The notes beneath the pieces are model-generated. The model was not told the origin of the DNA, did no database searches, and saw only the letters and a program-made list of their open reading frames with translations. This document shows positions 9,590-19,269 of a stretch of DNA of 64,000 nt, piece after piece (position 1 is the stretch's first letter; every line of letters begins with the position of its first letter). Source of the DNA: Echiichthys vipera (taxonomy: Eukaryota > Chordata > Actinopteri > Perciformes > Trachinidae); the NCBI GenBank assembly GCA_963691815.1, contig OY829645.1:8062401-8126400 (forward strand), in the 5' to 3' direction. Position numbers and translations under genes: made by a program.

Positions 9590-11058
9590 TTTGAGGACTT
9601 TAGGATGCACAAAAACTAACAAAATTTTTCACCCATAATCAAATTAGTAATTACTTTGATTTGGTGCCACAATTGGGCTTGGGCGTGGCACGTCAGCTCT
9701 ATAGCGCCCCCTAATTACTTTTATCATTTTTGAGGTGCTAATCGTGCTCTTAAGTGCACAAAAGTTGCGCGTCATTGGTGTCATTAGTGTCTAAACGTAA
9801 TACCTGACATGGATCTTGGGCTTGTGTGTGTTAAATTGGCAAGAGGGAGCCCCCTAGAATATTTCAAAGTCACTGCCCCTACCTTTAAATGCGGTGTAGA
9901 CCTATGAAATTTGGTAGGCAGATGTAAAGTATGGAGGCTTAAAAAAAGTCCAACAGGAAGTCGTCCATTTTAGATTTACTGTGGCATTTTTTTCCGCAAA
10001 GTGAAGCCAGTCGGACGTGTTGTACTTTAACAAACTACAAGAGAATTAACCCGAGTGACTTCAAATCTGGTAGGTTGCATCTAAAGACCTTTGTGATGCT
10101 TAATTGCGAACCTTTTGAGGATTCATGGAACATAGATTCATGTTGGAAAAAGTTATTTTTATGTTCAGGAAATTTGGTGTGATCATTGCTCTCATCTTGG
10201 AGAACATATTGAAATTGTTTTCCCTAACAGAAAGTCGGCCATCTTGGATTTTGTGAATTAATTTTCAGTTTACGAACACGTTTGAGGCCTTTAGGATGCA
10301 CAAAAATGCAAGAAACTGTGGACCAATTATGTTCTTGAATTTGATGTCATAATTTGTCTTAGATGTGGCACGTCAGATCTATATCGCCCCCTAATTATTG
10401 AGCACTTGAATGTATTTTAAGAAGAAGAAGAAGAAGAAGAATTACTTTATTTATCCCGCACGGGGAAATTTAATTTTTTCACTCTTATTATTATTCATGT
10501 TACACACACAGGCCCGAAATACACACATGCACAAACAGGACCTATACATGCAATTAAGGAGAGATGTTAGAGCGAGGGGGCTGCCAGTGACCAGCGCCCC
10601 GAGCAGTTGGGGGTTCGGTGCCTTGTGCCCTTGTTATACTCGAAAGCGCACAAAACTCCAAAAGAACCCTTAAACATTTTGAAAATATACAGCGATTTGG
10701 TCCATATGTGTTTAGCTGGCTCCGTGGCGACCACTAAAGCCTGGAAGGCCTTAGTTGAAACAATGTTGCTCTGATATTCACAAAATTTGGTACCCACATA
10801 GACTTAATCATTTCAAACACATTTACCATTAGCTCTCATTAGCTCCTCTCATCAGGAAGTCGGCCATCTTGAATTGTGTGCGGTTTCTATGTATTTTATG
10901 CACACTTTTTCAATCCTCCTAGAGAGATTATCGGATTAATTTCATATTTTCTTGGTATAATCCTCCCACTAATGTAACTCTGAATGGTTAAGGTATTGTC
11001 AATACCTTGAACAATGATGTCATAATTCATGTGAATACCCACCATTTTAGGCAGGTAT
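9590..11058. repeat. unclassified interspersed repeat with ~680-bp internal duplication
   Basis: The block gaggactttaggatgcacaa at about 9590, followed by ggcacgtcagctctatagcg near 9687, recurs at about 10285 and 10368 with a few changes. Phrases such as aagtcggccatcttg also recur (near 10233 and 10858). This style of sequence is a common untyped repeat of fish genomes. No frame, tail or terminal repeat lets me classify it. A SINE/LINE-tail-like insertion interrupts it at about 10415-10655, and the Gypsy LTR starts directly at its right edge. Confidence 0.5.
10415..10655 (-). mobile_element. SINE or LINE-tail insertion with (CTT)n end
   Basis: On the minus strand the body reads gcaccgaacccccaactgct, and later aatttccccgtgcgggataaa and a (CTT)n tail (complement of 10421-10440). 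A tail of this type, repeating trinucleotides after a conserved aaatttccc..gggat block, is typical of short retroposons mobilised by fish LINEs. It splits the surrounding unclassified repeat. Confidence 0.5.
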
Positions 11059-11180
11059 TGTCAGAACCGGGCAGGAAAGAGGACTCAGATGTGGAGGTTT
11101 GCGGATCAACACTGAATTTATTAACTTGACGACTGGGACGTGGCACAGGGTAAAAGCCACAAACAAAAAATCACTCCGCA

Positions 11181-11400
11181 CAGGAGGAACAAAACCAAAG
11201 TCGTCAGTAATAAGCCAAAGTACCAAATAAAAGCGCTACCCACAGGAGGAAAAAACAAAAGGCAAAGTTAACAAATACATCTCAAAATAAGAACGCTCCG
11301 TACAGGAGGAATAAACAAATACAAAGTGAACAAAATAATCAATTAAATAAAGACTCTCCAACCAGGAGGAAAAAACAAAGTCACAAGAGAATTCAAAAAG
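11181..11400. repeat. LTR-internal minisatellite, ~60-bp period, 4 units
   Basis: The core caggagga recurs at 11181, 11243, 11303 and 11363, each followed by an A-rich stretch with acaaa and preceded by a short gcnct-type motif. Spacings are 62, 60 and 60 bp. The array lies downstream of the TATA box within the minus-strand LTR, so it would be part of the transcribed R/U5 side. Confidence 0.75.
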
Positions 11401-11548
11401 GGAAAACTTACTTGGACCAAAACAAGGAGTACAAAAACCTGAACAATGAAACAAAGATCTCAAGAGCATGAACAAGACTGTGGAACAAAACGCTGGATAC
11501 ATTCAACGCAGGGTACGAAATAATCTGGCACGGAACAGGGGAAAGACA

Positions 11549-11563
11549 CAGACTTTATACACA
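11549..11563 (-). promoter_or_regulatory. LTR TATA box (tgtataaagtc)
   Basis: The complement reads tgtataaagtctgtg inside the Gypsy LTR, about 180 bp from its 5' edge. Position and form fit the LTR promoter. No functional evidence is available. Confidence 0.55.
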
Positions 11564-11744
11564 TGAGGGAAGGGGAGCCACAGGTGGAAACAATCGGGAA
11601 TCAGGAATGACGTCAGACCGGAGACACAAGAGGAAGGGCAAGTGACCTGGAATGAGAAGAGAGTTATCTTTCAAAATAAAACAGGAAATTCACAAGACAA
11701 AAACCCAAAGACAGGACAAACCTCGCCGCGGCGTGACAGTACCC

Positions 11745-12289
11745 CTCCCTCTAGGGCCGACACCTGACGGCCCAGGGAGTTTAGGATGGGCTTGAAAGAA
11801 GTCCTTGATCAAGCTAGGGTCCATGATGTGGCGAGAGGGAACCCACTGTCTCTCCTCGGGTCCATATCCTTCCCAGTCCACCAGAAACTGGGAATTTATG
11901 TGAAGAGACCGGGGCAGGCGAAGTCGAACCGCGGCAGGTCCGACAAGTCTGGTGACCGGGAAGGGCCCGACGAATCGTGGGGCCAGCTTCTTGGAGGGGA
12001 CCTTTAGCTGTAAGTCCTTGGCCGACAACCAAACCTTCTGCCCAGGCTGATAGGTAGGGGCAGGACGTCTCTTGCGGTCTGCCGCTCTTTTGACTCGATC
12101 CCCCTGTCGAATCAGTACTTGACGGGCGGCTGCCCAGATGCGGTGACAGCGTCCGATCATGCCATGGGCTGAGGGAACCGACACCTCCCGCTCATTCTTT
12201 GGGAAGAGAGGTGGCTGATAACCAAAGACAACGTGAAAGGGAGAAAAACCAGTAGCAGATGTGGGAAGGGCATTGTGTGCATACTCCAC
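11745..12289 (-). pseudogene. Gypsy integrase C-terminal region fused to chromodomain
   Basis: The frame covers the end of the integrase core (HNALPTSATGFSPFHVVFGY) and then the GPY/F-type module (LAPRFVGPFPVTRLVGPAAV). It continues directly into FLVDWEGYGPEERQWVP, a chromodomain core with its aromatic WEGY...W pattern. The usual linker and HPVFHVSQ-type segment between the module and the chromodomain are mostly missing: SLHINSQ runs straight into FLVDW. This looks like an in-frame deletion of a few dozen codons. Chromodomains are known to guide chromovirus integration toward modified histones. The DDE core itself is not present. Confidence 0.8.
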
Positions 12290-12611
12290 CCAGACCAGTT
12301 GCCTGCTCCATGTGGAGGGATTCTGTGAAACCAGGCACCGGAGGCCGGTTTCCAGTTGTTGGTTGAGGCGTTCGGTCTGGCCATTGGCTTCCGGGTGGTA
12401 ATCAGAAGTCAGTCAAATTCCCTCCAGAACTGGGACACAAACTGGGGCCCCCGGTCAGAAACAATATCGTTGGGGAACCCATGGATCTTGAAAATGCTAG
12501 TCATCATGACCTCCGCCGTTTCCTCGGCGGAGGGTAACGTAGGCAAGGCAATGAATCTGACAATTTTAGCCTTTTGGCTTTCTTGATGTATTCAGGGTTC
12601 TTATGATCAGT

Positions 12612-13340
12612 TCAGACTATGAATGGTTGGTCGGCCCCCTCCAGCCAATGCCTCCATTCTTCCAGGGCGACTTTCACTGCCGGCAACTCTCGGTTGCCGA
12701 CATCGTAGTTCTGTTCTGCCTTGGACAGCCGTTTCGACAGGAAGGCGCAAGGGTGCATCTTGCCGTCCTGCTCTGAACGCTCCGGGAGGACTGCTCCCAC
12801 CCCTTCGTTGGAGGCGTCCACCTCCACCACGAATTGGCGGCGCAGGTCAGGCATGGTGAGGATTGGGGATGAGGTGAGGCACCTCCTGAGGGTCTGCCAG
12901 GCCTTCTCTGCTTCCGGCGACCAGCGGAACTGCACCTGGGTAGAAGTGAGAGCATGGAGAGGAGCAGCTATTGCGCTGAGGCCTCTGACAAATCGCCTGT
13001 AGAAGTTAGCAAACCCCAAGAATTGCTGAACCTTCTTATGACTGTCAGGCATAGGCCAATCGGCCACAGCGCTAACTTTAGCCGGGTCCATCTGTACCTT
13101 TCCAGGAGCTACAATGAAGCCCAGAAAAGATACGGTGTCGGCATGAAAAACACTCTCCTCTGCTTTGACATAAAGATGGTTATCTAGAAGTCATTTGAGC
13201 ACTTGGGTAACATGGCTCTGGTGGGTGTCTGGGTCGGAGGAGTAAATTAAGATGTCGTCGAGATACACATAGACAAAGTGGTCAAGAAAGTCCCTAAGCA
13301 TGTCATTAATCATGGCCTGAAATACTGTCGGCGCATTGGT
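12612..13340 (-). pseudogene. Gypsy RT C-terminal part and RNase H
   Basis: The complement near 13230-13265 encodes VYLDDILIYS, so the RT catalytic YLDD is intact there. The frame at 12612-13091 shows FLGFANFYRRFVRGLS (connection), then FVVEVDASNEGVGAVL, the RNase H DAS motif, and FLSKRLSKAEQNYDVGNREL. Frame breaks separate it from the upstream RT half and from integrase. The family normally encodes all of this in one Pol polyprotein. Confidence 0.82.
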
Positions 13341-13377
13341 GAGACCAAAAGGCATGGCGTGATACTCGTAGTGTCCA

Positions 13378-14271
13378 CTAGGGGTGTTGAATCCACTTCC
13401 TCTTCCACTCGTCCCCCTCCCTTATCCGTACCAGATGGTACGCGTTGCGGCGATCAAGTTTAGTGAAAACTCGAGCTTGCTGAAGCTGATCGAAAACTGA
13501 GGACATAAGGGGGAGAGGATAAAGGTTCTTTACCGTGATGTCATTAAGTGGACTATAGTCTATGCAGGGTCTGAGGGATCCGTCCTTCTTCTTGACAAAG
13601 AAAAACCCCGCTCCCGCGGGTGATGAGGAGGGACGGATGAGCCCTGCTTCCAGAGAGGCCGAGATGTACTCTTTCATAGCCTCCTTCTCTGGTCCAGAAA
13701 CCGAATAAAGGCAACCCTTAGGGATGGGTGAGCCAGGAATGAGGTCAATGGGACAGTCGTACGGACGATGTGGGTGGAGAGATAGGGCCTTGGTCATGCG
13801 GAAAACTTCTCGTAGATGATGGTAGAAGGTCGGAACCGAGGTCAGGTCCGGGTTCTCAATGTCTGTGGCAGGGTTTGCAGAAAACAGGTTAATAGAGGTT
13901 AAATCAGTCACATGGCTGGACACAATACAGTCTTTGGCGCACCACTTTTTCCACCTAATGATGTTCCCAGTCTTCCAGTCTAAGTGTGGGTTGTGCTGTA
14001 TGAGCCATGGATATCCTAAGATCAATGAGTGCATGGGAGACATGAATAAATAAAAACAAATGCGTTCTTCGTGACTGTCAATCCGCATTCTTACTGGTTC
14101 ACTGACATGGGTTATGGAAACAATTCCTTGGCCGTTGAGCGACCTGGCCCGGATACGTTTGGCCAGTAGCTCTGAGCGGATGCCTAGCTTTTTAGCTAAA
14201 CCCCAACTCATTATGCTTTCATCAGCTCCAGAGTCGATGAGGGCGTTCAGATTGAACAAGGCATGATGCAA
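13378..14271 (-). pseudogene. Gypsy protease and RT N-terminal part
   Basis: This is the longest clean coding frame of the element, 297 codons. The aspartic protease motif is ALIDSGADESIMSW with SLILGYPWL downstream (about residues 10-90). The RT begins near residue 170 with IDLIPGSPIPKG, then GLIRPSSSPAGAGFFFVKKK, LRPCIDYSPLND and VFTKLDRRNAYHLVRIREGD, where the first catalytic Asp lies in TKLD. Here DRRNAYH replaces the usual DLRNAYH. The frame ends just after this block. Confidence 0.85.
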
Positions 14272-14282
14272 AATTTGGACGG

Positions 14283-14480
14283 TGGTTAGAGTATGGGAGT
14301 ATGGGAGTATGGTGAGAAGACTTAACGGGACTCACCGTCTGGGGAATCTTGGCTGAATGAGGTCCTGAATGGGAGCTGCAAGTCCTTTCACAAACACGTC
14401 GTATAAAGCTGTGGCATTCCATCCACTCTCTACCGTCAAAATGCTGAAACGGATGGCATAGTCACATACAGACCCGCTAC
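14283..14480 (-). pseudogene. Gypsy gag remnant
   Basis: The complement reads YAIRF, then ESGWNATALYDVFVKGL, resembling the capsid region of Sushi-like gag. It is fused to the protease region after a deletion, with a short gtatgggagt tandem repeat at the join (about 14290-14312). Only about 60 codons survive. Confidence 0.55.
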
Positions 14481-14492
14481 CTTGCGTGAGAA

Positions 14493-15075
14493 TGCTGAGT
14501 TCATGGACAGGATATCAAAGCGTAGTCGTGGTGGGGAGGGGTTTCAGTTCGGTGGGCTGAGGATCTCGTCTCTGCTTTTTGCAGATGATGTGGACCTGAT
14601 GGCATCGTCGGTCAGTGAGTTTCAGCACTCACTGGATCGGTTCTCAGCCAAGTGTGAAATGGCTGGGATGAGGATCAGCACCTCTAAATCTGAGGCCACG
14701 GCTCTCAGCAGGAAACTGGTGGATTGCTTACTCCAGGTAGGGAATGAGTCCTTAACCCAAGTGAGGAGTTCAAGTACCTCGGGATCATGTTCAAGAGTGA
14801 GGGGACGATGGAGCGTATGTTTGGCCGAAGAATCGGAGCAGCGGGGGTGGTGTTGCAGTCGCTCTACCGCACTGTCGTGACAAAAAGAGAGCTGAGCCGG
14901 AAGGCCAAGCTCTCGGTCTACTGGTCAATCTTCGTTCCTACCCTCAACTATGGTCATGAAAGCTGGGTCATGACCGAAAGAACAAGGTCGCGGGTACCAG
15001 CGGCCGAAATGAGTTTTCTTAGGAGGGTGGCTGGTGTCTCCCTTAGAGATAGGGTGAGAAGTTCAGCCATCCAGT
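14493..15075 (+). mobile_element. Rex3 LINE fragment, copy 2 (RT palm to C-terminus)
   Basis: The plus-strand reading starts FMDRISKRSRGGEGFQFG and contains LLFADDVDLM with the catalytic FADD intact. It then gives the SKSEATALSRKL and RELSRKAKLSVYWSIFVPTL blocks and SFLRRVAGVSLRDRVRSS. The same blocks occur in copy 1 on the other strand. Both ends are truncated: the left against Gypsy gag, the right against a SINE-like copy. At least one frameshift lies near 14790. Confidence 0.82.
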
Positions 15076-15345
15076 CTATCACAGGGCACATAGAGACAAA
15101 CAGAGACAGACAACCACTCACATTCACACCTACGGGCAATTTAGATCAAATAAATCAAATAACCTAACATGTGCATGTCTTTTGACTGTGGGAGGATGCC
15201 GGAGAACCCAGAGAGAACCCACGCAGACACGGAGAGAACATACAAACTCCACACAGAAGGGCCCCAGCCCGAATTCAAACCGCGACCCTCTCGCTGTGAG
15301 GCAACAGTGCTGACCACCACAACAACGTGTCGCCCCACAGACACA
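15076..15345 (-). mobile_element. SINE-like repeat with tRNA-like head
   Basis: Read on the minus strand it begins cgacacgttgttgtggtggt, includes a degenerate box B (gcggtttgaattc), then the common fish repeat body: tttctgtgtggagtt-like, gaacatgcaaact-like, and the complement of ctttgactgtgggagga. It is a 3'-truncated copy. I recognise the family from its wording but cannot give its formal name. Confidence 0.55.
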
Positions 15346-15349
15346 AAAC

Positions 15350-17800
15350 AGTAATTTAGAAATACAATATAAAAGTAAAAATAAAATGTATAAATAAGCG
15401 GACTAATTGTATTGCAAATGAAAACATATAATAATATAAAGTGCAGTGGACAGATTATGATAAAAACAAAAGGCGAATGTATTGTTTAAAGTTTAACTGT
15501 ACAGTGTGATGGCATATGGCAGGAAAGATTTCCTGTATCTGTCCCTTCAACAGCGGAGCACCTACTCACACAGACTGCTTCAGCTCCGCTGTCTGACCAC
15601 TGTGTGATGGAGAGGGTGCTGATCATCGTCTATGATGGCTAACAGTTTATTCAGTGTTCTCCTCTCCATCACGGACTCAAAAGACTCCAGCCTGAGACCA
15701 AGTACAGAGTCAGCCTTCTTGATGATTTTATCAAGTCTGTTGGTGTCACTGGCTCTATGCTGCCGCCCCAACACACAGCAGCACCGAAAATGGCGCTGGC
15801 AACAAGTGACTGGTAGAAGATCTCCGACATCTTACTGCACACGTTGACGGATCTTAGCTTACTCAGGAAATAGAGCCTGCTCATCCCCTTCTTTTACACA
15901 GCCTCGGTGTTAGATTTCCAGTCCACTCTGTTGTTGATCACCACTCCTAAGTATTTGTAGTCCTCCATCACCTCCCCCTGATCCGTAGTAGCTGTGAAGG
16001 TATCCTCTTCTTCCTGCCGAAGTCAATCAACATCTCTCTGGTCTTGTTGACATTCAGCCTCAGGTGATTCTGTTCGGACCACTCTACAAAGTTGTCTACC
16101 AGTTTCCTGTACTCACCCTCATCCCCTCCCCTTACACACCGACAACAGCTGAGTCATCAGAAAACTTCTGCAGGTGACACCTGTGGCCTCAGCTGGGGCA
16201 AGACCCGTCCCTCCAGGGCAGATGGTGGGGGGGGGGGGGGGGGGGGTCGAAGGGGCAGCAGGAGGTGAGCTTAACCTGTTGTAAACTGGTTATACTGGTT
16301 AGTGGTATCCAGGCTCCCAGATGTCTGCCTGTCTTTCCCCTTCATCCCTGTGATGTGCTTTATTCCTGCCCACATCCCTTACACTGTTCTGTTGGAGTTT
16401 GGGCTACAGCTTCCTCCTGTAGTTGTCCTTGCACGTCCTCAGCAACTCACAGAGTTCGTGCTGCACTCTCCTTTGCTCCTCTATATCTCCTGACCTGAAA
16501 GCCCTCTTCTTCTTGTTCAGGAGTGCCTTCAGGTCAATGGTAATCCAGGGCTTGTTATTGGAGAAGCAATGGACGGTCCTGGCTGGCATGGTGGTGTCCT
16601 CGCAGAATCTAATATAGTCTGTAATGCAGTCATCATCTTATCAATGTCCTCCCCATGTGGCTCACAGAGTACATCCCAGTCTATTTACTCGAAGCAGTCC
16701 TGCATTGCCTCAGTGATCTCCTGTGTCCACCACCTCACTATCCTGGTGTGCACAGACTGCCTTCTCACAAGAGGGCTATACTTTGGGGTCATCATGACCA
16801 GCTTGTGGTCTGACCTGCCGAGGGGGGGAAGGGCTGTGGCATCATATGCGTCCATGGCATTAGCAAATAATAAATCCAATGTTTTATTGTGTCTGGTGGG
16901 GCAGTCAACATACTGATGGAAATTATTTAGCGTGTTGTTTAATTAGGCATGATTAAAATCACCTGTAATAACGATGAATGCATCCGGATAATCAGTCCGC
17001 AGTTTTGTGGTGGCAAAGCTGATGACTTCACAGGCCACCATCAGCTGACGAGTGGATGTAGAAGGTGATAACAATGATGAACGTGAACTCCCAAACAAAC
17101 GCATTCCCACGGCCAGCAGTTCAATGTCCGGGGTGCAGAGATGTTCCTTCACACAGACAATATCCGGGGATGCACCACCTCTAACTAACATAAAGTGCAA
17201 GCCCACCACCCTTCTTCTTCCGACTTTTGGAACAATCTCTGTCTTCACGTACCAAACAGTAACCGGGAACCTCAACGCTGCAGTACAGGATGTGCGAGTG
17301 CAGCCAAGTTTCACTGAAGCAAAATGAGCTACACTCGCGGTACTCCCTCTGGGTCTTCACCAGCGCTAAAAGTTCGTCCATCTTATTCCCCAAAGACCTC
17401 ACGTTTCCCATTAAAATCGCTGGGACCGCTGGCTTATGTCTTCTTCTTTTCTCCCTCCGTTTGTTTCCAGCCCTGCGACCCCGGCGTCTCCTCCATAGCT
17501 CCTGCGGGACCACAGGTCTGTCTCCGGGCAGCAGCACAGGCTTACAAAGAGCAATCAGCTGTCCACGGATGTAAACAATGCCCCCACTACTACCGGCATG
17601 GTTCTCTGTTACAAAAAGTAAAAAAAGTAACAGAATAAAGAGGAGAACAGTAACAAAACCTAGGCCAGCCATTGTTTTAATGTTTATGCACAGAATGTGC
17701 TTAATTCAACAAAACAAACGAAAAGACTGAACCAACAAATAACGAAGTTAAAAAAAACACGACAGAAGCTGTGGCTACAAGATGCAGCCTGAGACAGCAC
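15350..17800 (-). mobile_element. Rex1/Babar-like LINE, copy A, RT core deleted
   Basis: The minus-strand order 5' to 3' starts with a hydrophobic N-terminus near 17672 and the endonuclease (MGNVRSLGNKMDELLAL, SETWLHS, then GDFNHA near 16945). Next comes SVHTRIVRWWTQEITEAMQD near 16730 and KKKRAFRSGD near 16500. The RT core is then missing at a 20-base poly-G run (16227-16246), and sequence resumes with FSDDSAVVG near 16155. The C-terminal part shows MSRLYFLSKLRSVNVCSKML-like residues near 15850. Several stops and shifts are present. Where FADD would be expected the motif reads FSDD. Confidence 0.78.
16227..16246. repeat. poly-G run of about 20 bases
   Basis: A run of 20 G marks the junction in Rex1 copy A where the reverse-transcriptase core is absent. 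It could also form a G-quadruplex on the plus strand. Confidence 0.8.
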
Positions 17801-17879
17801 CAGAAAGTGAAAGTGAAAAATTTATAATAATAAATATTTGCTTATATTATTGCAGCAATGAAGGCAAATAGAGTAAGGT

Positions 17880-18238
17880 TCTTGGCAGAAAAAGTGCTGT
17901 AAAAGTCAACATTTCCAAATAAAAAGAATAATCAAGGGAAATCTCTGTTGAATTGTGTCCATGACAAACTCTGTTAAATTTCAAGGGAGCTGCCACTTCC
18001 ACCTCGATCCATCCCAGTTTGTGGTGGTGCACCAAGCTTGATGTTTCTCATCAGGTGTCACAAACTGAAATAGCAAACACCCACATTGATCCAAGTGACC
18101 CTGGCTCAAACGGCTAAGAGCTGCATGGTCCTCCAGTCGCACCTCCCGTAATTTCAGGTCCGGATGGGTCCTTGGAAATGGAGAGTATGACGATGCTGCG
18201 GGTGATGGCATGGAAGGTGTTGAGCAGTGTCTCGGGGT
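17880..18238 (-). pseudogene. unrecognised coiled-coil gene segment, partial copy A
   Basis: This segment matches 21728-22235 (segment B). On the minus strand it encodes DLKLREVRLEDHAALSRLSQ and QCGCLLFQFVTPDEKHQAWC, then TNWDGSRWKWQLP before the frame breaks. Compared with segment B it lacks about 110 bp near its C-terminal end. At its high-coordinate edge it meets the 3' end of Penelope copy 1 at about 18238, and the two read through in one frame. I do not recognise the domain. Confidence 0.5.
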
Positions 18239-18284
18239 TATTCTCAAAGCAATTTCAGTCAAAAGCAACTGGACTTGGTTATTT

Positions 18285-18345
18285 GTCTAGGAAGACGTTT
18301 CACCTCTCATCCAAGAGGCTTCATCAGTTCATGTATGCATCTGAC
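18285..18345 (-). ncRNA. hammerhead ribozyme core in PLE copy 1
   Basis: On the minus strand the conserved boxes are CTGATGA (complement of 18321-18327), stem II with arms cctct/agagg and a short loop (18302-18320), and GAAA (18298-18301). The cleavage triplet GTC follows (18294-18296). Flanking gaa (complement of 18328-18330) and ttc (complement of 18291-18293) pair to start stem I. Helix III is only the self-complementary ACGT (18295-18298), as expected for the dimer-type hammerheads described in Penelope-like elements. All catalytic-core bases look intact. Activity is inferred, not shown. Confidence 0.8.
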
Positions 18346-18479
18346 CAGGCTGGAACTGGTCCAACAAGCTGGTGTGAGATCCAGGTATTTAACCTCTCAC
18401 AAGGCCGGTGATGTCACCTAGACCCTTTGTGCTCCAAGTGCCAACACCAGTCGTTGGTAGGAAGTTGGTTTCGACTTCG

Positions 18480-18990
18480 TTAGTGCTCTATTGAGTCTAA
18501 ACGACCGTCGTTGGTGTCACAGGAGGCCTTTTGTGAACAGTTGTTCTTTGAGGTTAGATTGTTGGATCTCTTGGGAAGGGATGAAAGGGCAGCATTGTAA
18601 ATTGGAGATAAGTGGTGTCTCAGACCTCCTCCTCTGTTTAGCAATGGTTTCATTACTTTTACATAGATGGCTTCTTTTACTCCTCTTTCAAACCATCTGT
18701 CCTCTCCTTCCAAGGTTTGGACATTGTTGTCATCAAAGGAGTGGGCTTTCTCCTTGAGGTGTAAGTGGAAAGCAGAGTCCAGGCCTGAGGAGTTAGCTCT
18801 CCTGTGTTGGGCCATGCGTTTATGCAGTGGTTGTTTTGTTTCTCCAATGTAGAGATCTTTGCATTCCCCGTTGCATTGGACAGCATAAACCAGATTGCTT
18901 TTGTGGGTGTGTGGTGTTCTGTCCTTGGGATGTACTAGTCTCTTTCTGAGTGTGGTACCGGGTTTGAAATACACAGGGATGCAGTGTTTG
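18480..18990 (-). pseudogene. PLE GIY-YIG endonuclease domain (copy 1)
   Basis: The 164-codon frame reads YFKPGTTLRKRLVHPKDRTP, then NLVYAVQCNGECKDLYIGET, carrying the Y...YIG pair of the GIY-YIG fold, then KQPLHKRMAQHRR with conserved Arg/His residues. DRWFERGVKEAIYVK supplies the metal-binding Glu region (EAIYV). The C-terminus ends at a stop at 18480. This domain nicks target DNA in PLE retrotransposition. The domain frame is uninterrupted here, but it is separated from the RT by shifts. The antisense plus-strand frames are shadows. Confidence 0.85.
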
Positions 18991-19269
18991 TTGAAGATCC
19001 TCCTGAGTTTCTATGATACCCCAGCCACATACGGAATGACTATGTTGTTTCTCTTGTTATCTTTTTCTTTCTCAACCACTTTGGTTTTCTTTCTGGAAGC
19101 AGCTGCCGTTTTCACAAAGGTCCAGCTGGGGTAGCCACAAGTTGTGAGGGCGCCTCTCAGGCGCTTGCAATCTTCCACCTGGGCCTGTGAGCTAGTGCGT
19201 ACGTTATCAGCTCTATGCTGCAGTGTTCTGATAACTCCAAGCTTCTGTTCCAAAGGGTGGTGAGTCTAC

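Larger units (their letters stand above)
11059..11738 (-). mobile_element. 3' LTR of the Gypsy element
   Basis: The 680-bp block begins TGTCA and ends TGACA, giving the inverted ends expected of an LTR. It directly follows the purine-rich tract of the coding region. It contains a TATA box and four copies of a ~60-bp unit. No second LTR is seen in the window. Confidence 0.8.
11059..14480 (-). mobile_element. Ty3/Gypsy chromovirus (Sushi-like), one LTR, 5' part lost
   Basis: Read on the minus strand the order is gag remnant, protease, RT, RNase H, integrase C-terminus plus chromodomain, polypurine tract, 3' LTR. Protease-RT similarity to fish Sushi elements and a chromodomain at the end of integrase place it in the chromovirus branch. 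The 5' LTR, most of gag and the integrase core are missing. Upstream (higher coordinates) it abuts a Rex3 fragment at about 14490, so the 5' end was probably lost by deletion or an insertion-linked event. A purine-rich tract (agagggaggggt, complement of 11742-11753) lies just before the LTR. Confidence 0.85.

Noticed and set aside
17181..17672. Membrane protein gene with N-terminal hydrophobic segment
   Set aside because: The frame continues into Rex1 endonuclease motifs, so it is the LINE's own N-terminus.
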